Shown here: piece after piece, positions 20,009-31,752 of the stretch
Layout: every line of letters starts with the position of its first letter
Position numbering within the stretch: position 1 is the first letter of the stretch
Assembly: GCA_037447655.1 (NCBI GenBank)
Contig: JBBHKE010000771.1
Span: 242,900 to 306,899 of the forward strand
Source of the DNA: Zygnema cylindricum
Lineage: Eukaryota; Streptophyta; Zygnematophyceae; Zygnematales; Zygnemataceae
Direction: 5' to 3'
Length of the DNA: 64,000 nt
The notes under the pieces: generated by a model
Seen by the model: only the letters and a program-made list of their open reading frames with translations
Database searches by the model: none
Told to the model about the DNA's origin: nothing
Program-made: the position numbers and the translations under genes

Positions 20009-23000
20009 AAAAAAAACAAAAATGCAAAAAAAACAAAAGATTTGAATTCGTAATTAGTGTTGAGAGCGTAAATTGTAGTAAACTTGTTTACGACCGCCAA
20101 AAATGGAGAAGGTGAGAAAATAACTGTAAGGATGAAATATCCAAATTTCATAGTTTTTACCAGGCAAAACAAAATGTTGCTTTTACAGCAGTTACAGCAG
20201 TTATTTGTTTTCTTGTAAATAGTTTTACCCCATGATTTTTATGTTTTTGTCGTGGGGCGTTTATTACGGTAGAGGGGAAACAGGGACTACTGACGGCTTG
20301 AATCTCTCGCTCCCTCTGTTTCTTACACTAAATAGTAGTGTTGGGTATCGAGGACCATTTGCCGATATTCGATATATATCGAATTTCAGGTACCCGATAA
20401 TCGATATATCGCTTCGATATATCGAATTTCAAATCATCGCGATATATCGCTGATATATCGTATCGCCGATATATCAAAAAAAAAAATCTTGCTAGTCAAT
20501 TCTCGGAAGAAGAGAAGGACAGCTGTCAAAGTAGTGGAGGATGTTTTTTTTTTTTTCACGGAAACTGCGAATCGGAAACTGTAAATGGATTAATTGAGAG
20601 CCTAAATAATTGAGAATTGACTAGCTGCAGCTGCTAGAACTACGTGCCGCTGCAGCCAGAACTAGTGCTACTGCAGATGCTAGTACTAGCTACTGCTGCT
20701 GCCAGTAGTACTAGCTGCTGGCAGTGCTACTGCAGCAGGTAGTACTAGCTACTGCTGCTGCCAGTAGTACTGGCTGCTGGCAGTGCTACTGCAGCAGGTA
20801 GTACTAGCTACTGCTACTCCAATTAATAAAAATAAGAATAAGATTTTACAATTTGTACACTTCAAAAAATAATTAATAATAATAAGAATAAAAGTTCACA
20901 TTTTATACACTTTAAAAAATAATAAATAAATATAATAATTAAAACTCACATTTTGTACACTTCAAAAAATGATTAATAAAAATAAGAATAAAATATCACA
21001 TTTCATACACCTCATAAAATATTGAATAAAAATAATAATAAGAATCCTCATTTTGTACACTTCAAAAATTAATAAATAAAAGTAATAATAAAAATTCATG
21101 CCTGAAACGAACAGTCTGCAATTTTTTTTTTCATATCATACTTTGACTAAATTAGTGTGGGTTTCAAGTTTTCATATGTGAAGTTCTGTACCGTAGTACG
21201 TACTAAATAAGTAACTATATGAATTAGTATTACAGTATTAGTACTTTTTCGTCGGTTACATTTTGCGGCGTTACCTTTTAAGTCACGGAACGAAAATCAC
21301 GTCGTACGTCGCGAAGGTGAGAAAATAACTGAAAGGATGAAACATCCAAATTTCATAGTTTTTACCAGGGAAAACAAAATGTTGCTTTTACATCAGTTAC
21401 AGCAGTTACTTGTTTTCTTGTAAATAGTTTTACCCGATGATTTTCATGTTTTTGTCGTGGGGCGTTTATTAGGGTAGAGGGAAACAGGGACTAGTGACGA
21501 CTTCAATCTCTCGCTCCCTCTGTTTCTTACACTAAATAGAGGAGGGAGAAAGGCACCGAAGAGAGAGGCGATGATCCACTACTTTTCCCTCTCGCTCTTG
21601 CAAACAAAATAGAAAGAGCAAAACTCCCTCCCTCTCTCGCTCTCTCTTCTGGCTTCAAAATTAAAAAGAGGTAGATGATTGTGTTTGACGAATTGACTTT
21701 TACCAAAAATCTTTTCTCCAAACAAGAATGAATGTCAAAGTTCAATTGCAGATAATTATGTTTGACAAATTCAGTTTCACCGGGACTCTTTTCTGCAAAT
21801 AACTATGTAATTACATTTGAACAATTAGTACGTTTTACCGGGATTCTCATCTGCAAGTAGTTGGCAAATTCGGCAGAGACCAGCGACCAGTGCTGATGCC
21901 AAACCGTCCAGCTAAAGGGCCGTCAGGTCCGCCAGCTTGGGGAGACAGAGGGGAGGGAGAGAGATGGGGAGGGAGGGGGGAGGAGGGAGAGGGAGGGGAG
22001 GGAAAGGGAGGGAGATGGGCGAGAGAGTCAGGAGGAGAGAGTGGAGGCGCATGGGGAGGGGAGGGGGAAGAAGGAGGCGAAGAATGAGCGTCGTAAAAAA
22101 TCGTCGAATAATAGACCAAAGTAGTAACACGAGAGTGGTTCAGAAGGGAGGGGAAGGCAGTTAACAGAGAACGAGAGAAACAGACAAAATGCAAGTTACA
22201 AAAAAAATAAAAATAAAATGAGAGGAAAACGGAAAGTAAGAGAGAGCAGAAACAGCCAAAAGAGAGAGAGAGAGAGAGGGGGGGAGGGAGGGGACGGGGG
22301 ACAAGGAGGAAGAGGAGTGAAAGATAGCAACAAAAAACAAAAGTAAAGGGAGAGAAAAGGGGTCAGGAGATAAGACAATAAAAAGAGAGAAAAGAAACAA
22401 AACAGAAAAGGAGCTAAGCGGGATCAGAAGAGGAAAGGAACTTCATCGTCAGAAATGAATATTTTCTTCAGGGACAGTTCTCCTTATTCTGTAGTTTATA
22501 AAGGGCATTTCTCCCTCTCCATCTCCCCCTGCTTCTCTCTCGTCCGCATCGGTCTCACACTCTCACCTCCTCTTTTTCTCTCTCTCTCTCAACCACACAC
22601 TCGCCAATTCTCTCTCACATCCTCTCCTCCTCCCTTACGTGTCGGGCGCCCTCTTTCCATCTCTCCTTCCCTTCATGTCCCACTCTCTCTTTTCATCTCT
22701 CCCTCTCCTCATGTCTCGCTCACTCTTTTCATCTCTCCCTCTCCCTCTGCCTGCACCTGCGCACCCGTGATGCCCACAGTCTCGTCGAAGATCTGAAGGA
22801 GCTGCAGAGAGACCCACAGACAGGCGGACAGGGGTCCGTGTGAGAGGCGAGGAAAGAGAGAGAGAGAGAGAGAGAGAGAAAGAGGGGGGAGGAAAAGAAG
22901 TAAGAGAGGGAAAGGGAGAAGAAATTGAAACATAAATGTTTTCGAAGAACAGCTTCCTATATAAAAACAAACATGTAAGCAACATTATTCACCGAAAGTA

Positions 23001-25257
23001 AAATGGATTTCAAATTCGTATTTGTGAAGTCAAAGTCTCCAGACTATTATGTTCAGAAAACAGAAGCCCACCCTCTGACTATGGAAGCGGTTCACGGAGA
23101 GGATAACTAACACCATAAATAGTGTGGTCCAAATTAACATCCTTTGTTTGAAAAAGATTTGAAAATTGAAAACATTTCTGAAGAAATTTTGCAAACGTTG
23201 AACCCATCAGTTTGCATCCATTGAATGCCCATTTTAAGTCAAATGGGCGCCAATGTTTTTCACATAAACCTACAAATATGAAAGCCAAAAGAAATGCTAA
23301 AACTATAGACAACCTTACAAAAACTCATGTAGCAACAACCCGTAATTGTTCCAAATAAAGTAGCATGTTTTTCACCCAAAAACATTAAAAACTTTAAAAA
23401 ATATCTATTATGATGGTTTAAACCACAACCCAATTGGGTGGTATGGTATAGAATATGATAGCAATATGGTATAAAATATGATAGCAATATGGTATAGAAT
23501 ATGATAGCAATATGGTATATAATACGATATTGGACCCTACATTCTGGGATTAGAAGCATTCCCGCTTTATATTAATTTCCTTTTTTTCTTAATTCCCCTT
23601 TTCTTAAGAAGTGGAATTTTCTACTTTCTTTTGTTATAAATTAAATATAACGGCCTATAACAAGGATAAAAGATAAAAAGAACAATGAAAACGAATTGAT
23701 TTAATAACTGAATTCAAAAGATGGAAAAACATAAGTATGACCCACATTGCCTTTATCCCGTTAAAACACAAATTTATCGGAACAGAAATCGTTATGTTTC
23801 ACTACGCAAAAAAACAACTGGTGGAGAACAAAAAATGGCAAAGAAAGAAAACGTCGCAAAAAAATAATAAACTATATTCAAGTCTTAAAGTTTAAAACGA
23901 CTCGGACAATATTTACAATTGGCTAACCCAAGATTCCTACTCAATTTTTAATTCTTCTTCAAAGCCCATAAATTTTCGGGGAGTCTAGTCAAAGATAATC
24001 CACGCTAATCAACTCACCACAATCATGCCAAAATTCATAAACCCCAGACTTTCCCTTTCTACTCCCAACACATTTTCCTCATCCCCAACAAATACGGTTT
24101 GAAGCTGGAAAACCTTTCATTTTTTTTCAAAATCCTGATAGCATTCTACAAATTCTAAAACACTAATAAATTATCACTCATTTCATGAAATCCATACAAT
24201 CTTATTAAAGGAAAGAAGAAATTCTGTCATATGCGGAAAAAAAGAAAAATAGGGGGGGGGGTGGGGCGGGGGGTGGTGGTTTAGCTGTTACCCTAAAAAA
24301 AATAGGGGTCTACATTCTAAGGAACCCTGAACCTTGTCTTATCCTCGAAATCCTTAAAATCTGTTGGTACAATTCCGAGACTAGACCGAAAAGATGTGAA
24401 CAAAAAAAAAAAAGCTTCATAAGCAAGCTCTAAAAACCCTTGTAATTGATATAAAGGGATGCGATTATAACACCACCAAAAATACGGTAGTTGTGTCTTA
24501 GGAACGAGCAAGTAGCCTGAATGGAGGAAAAAAAAAAAAAAGTTGCATACGATGTCATGTGTCAAAAAAAAAGATATGGAAATGGAGTCATCTTCATCCG
24601 GAGGTGTAACCTCTAGTTCTACGTTCGAAACGTACGTACAAAACGGTTTTGTATACCTTATGTACTACATCTTGTATTTTTCAATACGAATTTCTAGGGT
24701 ATTTGGGGTTTTCCAGCATAGTTTTGACGTGCGAAAACTTATTTGGAGCTCTATATGTCGTAACGACGTAGTACATTAAGCAATAAAATTTAGCATATTC
24801 AGCTATTAAATACGCATGTAATACAGAGTAACCGCATCTAGGTTCCGTAAATTTCGCAAATTAACTATACACGTGTAGCTTCCATGCAGTCCGTACGACT
24901 TACCTCCACACGTGCATCTTCCAACGCCAGCGTGATGTTTTCCTCCGTGAGGTCGAGCGGCTCGCCGCAAGAGAGACTGTCTTCAGACATGAAGGCAAAC
25001 AGAGGAGCTTTTCTTCTCCGTACGGACAAGAAGGCTTCAGGAAACACAGTCGACGACACTTGGCTCGGCATCATGGACAAGGAATGGGCATGTAGAGAGC
25101 GGGAGGGATATACGAGGGAAACAGAAGAAATAATCTGCGTACAGGAATGGAAGGAGGATGGGAGAGAGAGAGGACCATAGGCAGCTGCCATGGCCATGGC
25201 TACTGTGTGCTGCCTCACGAAGATGGAGGGAGAGCGAAAAGAGAACAGTAACGTCAA
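19667..25257 (-). CDS. Plastid-targeted protein with NifU-like motif; one exon out of frame (possible pseudogene)
   Basis: Four exons on the minus strand: 24904-25257, 22757-22801, 21839-21935 and 19667-19729 (stop at 19667). Exon 1 gives 118 residues: a Ser-rich, acid-poor leader suited to a chloroplast transit peptide, then PLDLTEENITLALEDARVE, which resembles the opening of NifU/NFU-like domains. Exon 2 (45 nt) adds LLQIFDETVGITGAQ. Exon 4 ends EILEVEIEDVSQLDD..., an acidic tail I associate with a conserved plastid family of this type. The family's CxxC motif is not seen, so an iron-sulfur scaffold role is not claimed. Exons 1, 2 and 4 meet at phase 0, but exon 3 is 97 nt, not a multiple of three, and carries TAG in the incoming frame, although its end (NYLQMRIP in another frame) is recognisable. 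Either the gene is decayed or the assembly has an indel. An internal Met at 25197 is an alternative start. Confidence 0.6.
19954..20007. repeat. 54-nt A tract preceded by AATAAA
   Basis: An uninterrupted run of 54 A follows AATAAA (19938-19943) by 10 bp and then decays into A-rich sequence to 20038. It sits in the last intron of the NifU-like gene. The layout is that of a retroposed poly(A) tail on the plus strand, but no source transcript was recognised upstream. Confidence 0.6.
20108..20335. repeat. Left copy of a 227-bp duplicated flank
   Basis: Starts GAAGGTGAGAAAATAACTG and ends CACTAAATAG exactly at the first base of the hAT-like terminus. Nearly identical to 21313-21539, with scattered substitutions and a 1-bp length difference. 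Confidence 0.85.
20336..21312 (+). mobile_element. hAT-like non-autonomous element, 3' end missing
   Basis: Begins with TAGTGTTGGGTATCG, the same terminus as the complete copy at 59281-60174, and is close to it over the first 90 bp and again over the segment ending CGTCGTACGTCGCG. It stops there: the last roughly 270 bp, including the right terminal inverted repeat, is absent and replaced by a copy of its own left flank. Internally it holds two tandem arrays absent or shorter in the other copy: a CTGCTG/TAGTACTAG-rich unit (20640-20820) and a roughly 60-bp AT-rich unit repeated about five times (20822-21095). No coding capacity. Confidence 0.75.
21313..21539. repeat. Right copy of the 227-bp duplicated flank
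   Basis: Repeats 20108-20335 directly after the truncated hAT-like element. It ends CACTAAATAG and then reads on into AGGAGGGAG, that is, across what looks like an empty insertion site. Confidence 0.85.
21941..22925. repeat. Long purine and pyrimidine blocks around a 45-nt exon
   Basis: On the plus strand 21941-22420 is GA-rich, 22500-22756 is CT-rich and 22835-22925 is GA-rich ((GA)n at 22855-22880). The 45-nt exon 2 of the NifU-like gene (22757-22801) lies between the last two. On the gene's own strand the exon is preceded by CT-rich and followed by GA-rich RNA, which are complementary. Confidence 0.8.
23440..23530. repeat. 23-bp tandem repeat, about four copies
   Basis: The unit ATATGATAGCAATATGGTAT recurs at a 23-bp period with few changes. 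It lies in intron 1 of the NifU-like gene. Confidence 0.75.
24252..24279 (+). other. G-run cluster with quadruplex potential
   Basis: Runs of 10, 4 and 6 G separated by single bases, followed by GG pairs. Such runs on the plus strand are the template of the NifU-like gene's intron 1, so the RNA would be C-rich there. Confidence 0.55.
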
Positions 25258-25354
25258 GTGACGCTAAGAAAAAAACTTTCTTGAGATTACAAAGATTTTA
25301 TACGGACTGGAGTGACGGCACGATGCTTTACCAGTATTCGGTAATTCGGTGAAG

Positions 25355-25893
25355 TACACCGTCGATCGTTATTAGCGTTGTGTACACTAATTCCGTCTCG
25401 CTTTTTTTTTTTTTATTCTCCATTAGCGTAGTTCATTCTATTTTTATATTTATTCTATTTAGGGTTATTTTCAGTGCGTTGTCTCTTAAATAGAGTTGTG
25501 TACAGTCAGTGTCAGACCGTACATAAATGAACCTTTTTAAGTTAAAAATTACAATAAATTAGTTTTAGCAACCGCAGACGCATGAGAATCTGCGTTCTCA
25601 AAAGGGAAAAAAACCAGGTCGTAAAAAATTCCGTTCCCACATATTCGTCCGACAGCAGCGTTTCGACCATGTGAATGTACAATTTGTGTACGATTTGTCA
25701 GATTTTGTACGGAGACCTATATTAGTGTAAGGATGTTTGCGACCGACATTTTTTTTTCAAAGATCCAAATTACCATAATCAAACAATTAGAATGTATGAT
25801 TTTTTCCAAAATTTTCAAATTCTTAAATAGCGTACACCACTGTAATTATTATACGCTAATCAAACACCCACGCTAATAACGATTGGCGGTGTA
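25355..25893. mobile_element. TIR element A (long class, 539 bp)
   Basis: Ends TACACCGTCGATCGTTATTAG and CTAATAACGATTGGCGGTGTA form inverted repeats that begin and end in TA. A conserved internal segment (TGTCAGACCGTACATAAATG near 25515) is shared with C, D and G. No coding capacity. It lies 97 bp upstream of the NifU-like gene start. TA ends suggest a Tc1/mariner-type non-autonomous element; the superfamily is inferred. Confidence 0.8.
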
Positions 25894-26416
25894 GTCGAAC
25901 GATAGCTTTGGTTTATGCCCACTCATAGTTTGCCGCGTGTAAATAATTTTGTCGCGTATGCTGTAATTACAACTATCAAATGTTAAGACTACTTTGCTGT
26001 TCGCACTTCACTTCGCAGCCTTTGGATCCAAGCGTGGATTCTTGAATTTCTGTTCGCGCGGTTTCCGTGTTCGGGAAAATCCACTTGGATCCAAGTGAAA
26101 CCAGAGACGCCAGCGTGGCATCTGGGTGGGCTGGTAAAATTTTCACCTCCAAATTTCAGCGTCGCTTTTTTTACGGTCAATTTTGAAAACAAATAAAATT
26201 CGATATGAACCTACTCGACGCTGCTTTGGTGAGTTATGAGTTATGACTCATAAATTTAGACGCGGCCGCATCTCGCAATTCGCTTGAATCCTGTAGACGT
26301 TATTCCATTCACCTTTTTTTTTTCGCGAGAGCCACTAATCAGCGAAACGCTAAATGCCTAAAACAACAAGCCCAATTCTCTTGGATGAGTTGGATCCTAG
26401 AGAGCGAGATGACGAT
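25894..26416. other. Spacer between TIR element A and the palindrome
   Basis: About 0.5 kb with no recognised gene. It contains GGATCCAAG repeated in inverted orientation near 26025 and 26085, a small hairpin. Confidence 0.4.
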
Positions 26417-26555
26417 TGCGTGGTTCACACATTAAAAAAGGGGAAAACGATGTCATATGCGTGGTTCACACTTGGAAAAATGGGAAAACGATGTCATAAA
26501 TTTTGGGATCCGTACGCCAAATTTCATAAAATGACAAAAAACGCGACGGTGACGG

Positions 26556-26973
26556 TTGGGGCGGTTGGTTTCGACAGTTTTGGAGCGTAGCGGCGGACAA
26601 AATATGCAGTTCTATGCGTCAAAACTCGACAGCTGCGTAAAGCAAGCGGCAACTGCCGTCCGCCATCGGACATCATGTTCGGAATGCACTTTTTCGTTTT
26701 TGAAGAATTTCGAAAACGAAGCGCACGGACGTGAACCGTACAAGATATTATTCCCTCGCAAACTTATGAACAAACCAGAAGACCAATCACATAAGAGAAC
26801 ACGTAATGTAAAAAAAAAAAAAAAATCACCTATGGAAAAAAAAAAAAAAAGGTACGTTTTTCTCACAAAAAAAAGATTACCTTTCTTCCCACTCCCTGCT
26901 GGTACTGCTCCTCTCCTCCTTTACTCCAAAGCAAATCGGTTGAGACGAGTGGAACGCTTTCGGGTTTTGAAGG
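26556..26973 (+). pseudogene. Lysine-rich frame with conserved splice donor, left palindrome arm
   Basis: Open frame ending ...KANRLRRVERFRVLK followed by gtgagt. The same protein stretch and donor occur in the right arm (41503-41836, minus). Residues such as PYKILFPRKLMNKPEDQ and LPFFPLPAGTAPLL are kept in both arms despite substitutions and A-run length changes. It points towards the transposase in each arm and could be the leader exon of the element's transcript. No family was recognised. Confidence 0.4.
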
Positions 26974-26999
26974 TGAGTAAACCAATAATAATTCATACT

Positions 27000-28640
27000 A
27001 AAAACTGTAAAAATACTTAGTACACAAACTAACTGTACCTCCTATACTAATGTTACAGAATAATAACCGTACCAACAGTAATTTATTAACACTAATTATA
27101 CAGACTAACAACTGTGTTAATACTAATTATAGAAACTAGTAATTGTACTAAAACTGATTGTACAGACGTACAAACTACTAACTGCAGTAATACTAGTTAC
27201 ACAGTAAAACTAATTACACAGGCAACTAACTGATCCAATACTGATTATAGAAACTACTAACAGTAAAACAATAATAATCATACTAAAAACTGTAATAATA
27301 CTTATTATACAAACTAACTGTACCTATACTAGTGTAACACAATAATAACCGTACCAACAGTAATTTACTAACACTAATTATACATACTATTAACTGTACT
27401 AATACTAACCGTACTAATACGGATCATACGTACTAGTAACTAGAGTAATACTGATTTTATAATTAGTTATAGTACAATAGTACAGCTATTAGTCAGCTTA
27501 ATCAATATAAGTTGCATAATCAATATAGGTTGTATAATCAATATAAGTACAGTTTTGAGTCTATATAATCAGTATTGGTACACTTACTGGTCGGTATAAT
27601 TAGGATTCAAAAAGTTATAGGTCTGTGTAGTTAGTGTTAATACATTTATTAGTAATGTTCTATTAGTATTAGGGCAACTATTAGCAATGTATATTTTCTA
27701 TGAGTATCAACACTAAATATTTAGTGTCTTTACTAACACTAATTATACAAACTAAAATTGGAAAAATGTCTATTTTACAAAATATACCATACTAATTGCA
27801 TAAACCAATAATGTGCTGCTATTAATTATACAAACAAAAAAATGATTTGATATTAATTGAAGAGAGTTATCTAAACTAATAAGTGTGCTAGCACTAATTA
27901 AACATACTAAAAACTATATTGATTTCCGTATTGTAGAGAGTTATCCGTACTAATAATTGTGCTACCACTAATACCACATGCTAAAAACTAAAGTGATAGA
28001 ACTATAGTGATACAAATTGTACAGACTAATAACAACACTATTACTAGACTAATAACGGTACTATTACTAGAATACAGACTAATAATTGTGTTATCACTAA
28101 CTATACTAACATATAGATGTACTAATACTAATTATACATTACTAATAATTGCTATAATAGTAATTTTACTAAAACTTTATAAATACTTATTTTATACTTA
28201 AAACTGATCAAATGCTTGTTATACATTACTTGTAATTCTCATAATACTTCTTCTACATTACTAATTACTTTACTGTACCAATACTAATTGTACACACTAA
28301 CTACTGTTATAAAAGTAATTTTACTAAAACTTTCTAAATACTTATTTTATACTAAACACTGTTCAAATGCTTGTTAAACAATACTTATAATTGTCATAAT
28401 ACTTCTTCTACATTACTAATTACTTTACTGTTCCAATACTAATTGTACACACTAACTACTGTTATAAAAGTAATTTTACTAAAACTTTCTAAATACTTAT
28501 TTTATACTAAAAACCGTTCAAATGCTTGTTATACATTACTTGTAATAGTCATTATACCTCTTTTACATTACTAATTACTTTAAATACATTAATGAAACAA
28601 ACTATTATAGCTGTACTAAAGGTGATTATACAGACTAATA
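27000..28640. repeat. Degenerate minisatellite, left arm
   Basis: About 1.6 kb built from a loose 25-35 bp unit of the type ACTAATACTAATTATACAGAC with AACTGTACT. Copies differ in length and sequence. The mirror-image array is at 39540-41490. Confidence 0.8.
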
Positions 28641-28956
28641 ATCGTAAAAATGATAATCTTTATGTGTCAAAAATTGTACAAATACTAAACATCAATACAA
28701 AAACTTTCAAACAAAAATACCACAAAATGTTTCTTTTTTTCCCTCTTCCTCCCCCACTCCCTCTCCCTCTTCTTCTCCCTCTCCCTATTTTTCTCCCTCT
28801 CCTTCTCCCTCTCATTGTTTTTCTCCCTCTCCTTCTCCCTCTCTTTCTCCCTCTCCCTCTCCACACCCACACTCTCACTCACCCTCACCATCTATCACAC
28901 ACACTCAAACTCTATCACAACTTATTTCACCATTTTCTTAACCTAATTGCTGCTCT

Positions 28957-30311
28957 TTGAGTCTCTATAGCCCTTTCACCTTGTACGGTATGGGTAGGGG
29001 CCAATTTCAAAAAATGGATTCATTCGAAAATCTTGTGAAGCGAAAGATGTTACGTATTTTGCTTATCATACTACAACTCGCCATGTCACATAAACGTTTG
29101 AAAGAGTTAAGAGCAAGGCGTAATGTGTCTCTACCTCGGGCCATGTATGATGGGTTTTTCCACGCTCCACTAGCTTTTGGGATGATATTTGCAACACTGT
29201 ACAGCTAAATGTTGGCAGCATACATAGGAACAGAAAATAGAAAGAGACATTTTCGTGTCACCCTATCCAGTTTTGAAAAGTTTATTTTGGTTGTGAGGCC
29301 ATAGGTTAAAAAACGACATATTTGCTATCGAGATGATATCCATTTGAATAAGGCTTAGTGCTGTCCTGCTACACCGGTTAGCGCATAACACCCCTCTCAC
29401 TGCGCTATCCGAAAATCTGAAATGTTTTGTATCGGTATATCCACCATAGTTAATTATACTGAAGATATTTTCTCGTTATTAGCTGGCCCGGTTCAAACTA
29501 AATGTATTTAACGACCTCACGGGTGGGTTCTAGAAAAAATAATTGAGGGGTTTAAAAAGAATTTCAGAATTTCCCAAATAGCTAAAGCTGTCGATGACAC
29601 TCATATCTTCTTCTCACGACAACCAGTTGAAAATGCCTTTGAGTATTACGATCGATTTCAAAGGCACACTGTGAGTCATTAAGCAATTATGGAAGTTTTT
29701 AAGCAATTATGGAAGCAATTATGGAAGCAATTATAGACGACAGTCTTATTTTTTGGGATATGTTTCTTGATGAATCAAGATCGACCCATGACTCCACGTT
29801 ATTCCAAGCCTCGGCGGTGTACACAAGACTAAAGAATCACCAAATATTAATAGACCTTGTGAAAGAAATATGTGGTACCACAGTTTGACCAGTTATTGTT
29901 AGAGATGCGGCCTACCTTTTCTTTAATTTTCTAATCAAAGGATACCGTTCAAGAAATAGGGGGAGTGCTTTGCAAAAATATTTTGACAAAGCACTGGCGA
30001 TAGCAAGAGTACGTATAGAAATGGATTTTGGCGTTATTAAGGGTCGTTGGGAAATATTGCGCAACATTTTTGTAAAGTTGGAAATAGTGCCAACAGTTGC
30101 GGTCGCTTGTTGTGTTCTACATAATTTTATGATTCTAAATGGCGATCCATTGTCATTGCACTGGAGACAGTATACTATGTTTCAAGGACTAAACCTGGTT
30201 GAACGCGCTTCACGAGGCGGGCGAAGCACAGTTATGGATGCCCTATTTCACGAATTATGTCTTGACCCCCGTGTTGTGATTGATGACGTGGAGTTAGGAG
30301 AGATGGAGTGA
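28957..30311 (+). pseudogene. PIF/Harbinger transposase remnant, left arm
   Basis: Frame 28957-29208 begins the protein (FHAPLAFGMIF near its end), is interrupted by stops, and frame 29970-30311 gives the C-terminal part: ARVRIEMDFGVIKGRW, with the expected third catalytic Glu, followed by ACCVLHNFMILNGD as in HARBI1-type DDE nucleases. The first Asp block (VDDTHIFF around 29590) and the HDSTLFQAS block (around 29790) are readable in other frames. Several frameshifts make the copy non-functional as it stands. Confidence 0.8.
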
Positions 30312-31752
30312 CATAATGCTCGATGAAGCTACATATAGTGATTGATTTTCATGCATAATTTGTGCATGATTTATACACATGATAGGCAGCTTTATAATTG
30401 AGATTTGAGTTTTATCAAAAGTGTTTAAAACGTGGGCATTGTTGTTGGTTGTAAAGAAATTACAAAAATGGTTTTTTTAGTCTAACAAATGTATTTATGC
30501 TATTTTTTTGCAAGTTATTTTAATTAATACTTGTTTTTTACGTTCTTTGTATAGTTTATATTATGAAATGGTGTGCGATTGAAGTTTATACGTTTATGTT
30601 TTGTTCTTATGTGGCTGATTGTAGTTAAGGTTTGTTTTTTGTGTTTTGCACATTATAAATAGAAATATCACAATTTCACACAATAAGTGTGAACTTTGTA
30701 TCCCTAAGTCTTTTCACCAAAATAGGTTTCAAACTCAAAGGTTTTGAATGGTCTCGTGTTTCGTTGTGAATAAAATGGAATCATAATTTTATGCTTCTTT
30801 AACAATATTGAAACTATGTAAATATAAACATTGAGAATTCTTTCGGGTACATTTATAACCAGTGTAATTTATCAAAATAAAGACATTTACGTAAAAGTTT
30901 GTAGGTTCGGGTTAGAAAATGTATAGGTGTTCAGAATATGTTTACAATTTGACAAAAATTACCTAAAAAATTGCCATATTATTGTGTTTTTGTTTTACAT
31001 TGCAAACATCTCTCGTAGATGGAGCATTGTTGTCTTCACATAGTTGCAAAAAAAAAAAAAACAAAGATTTGAATGACTTTTAAAATTGAAACATACAAAC
31101 ATCAAATATAGCTGAAAACCACTTTAATAAAGTGCCCATTCAAATAGTTGTTCGCTTCCACTGGCGAATGTCATATAATCTATACAATAGCAATTCCACA
31201 AACTCTATTTTAACAAATTTGGATCTAAGGTGGTGGCTCCATGTGGAAAAAATATGATGCCTTATATTCTATAAACAATAACATGCACCCTTAAAACTCA
31301 CACAAAAAACATGACTTAAATGACCTAAAAAACCGACAAAATACAAAACATATACTACAAAGAAATTTCGATATACTTTTAATTTACAACTGTCTTTGCA
31401 TCTATTGTCGAATTTCATATAATTTACACATGAGCAATCCAACAGTCTTTATTTGAACAAAGTGCTGGCTCTATGTTTGTTTGCCGGTGGCTCCATGTTT
31501 GTTTCATTTCCACAGTTCGAAAGTCTTGTAATCCTTAACAAAAAACCTGCATCCTTAAACACAAAAAAACAACGGAAGCATATATTACATACACGTCAAA
31601 ACAAAGCTAATATTGCTTTGGATATTTGGTTTAGTTTGCGACTGCTCATTCTTAATATGAACTATTCATGAGCATTCTTAATATGAACTATTGATGGTTT
31701 TTTCAAATATACAGATGAAAACATTTATAAAGCAACCCTCTTAAATTAAACC

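Noticed and set aside
24317-24565. Frame reading SLGIVPTDFKDFEDK, considered as an exon of the NifU-like gene
   Set aside because: Exon 1 joins exon 2 in phase without it, and the match to the family was not convincing.
28736-28860. CT-rich tract as a possible promoter or CRISPR-like repeat
   Set aside because: Irregular pyrimidine microsatellite, mirrored at 39340-39450 as part of the palindrome; no spacers.
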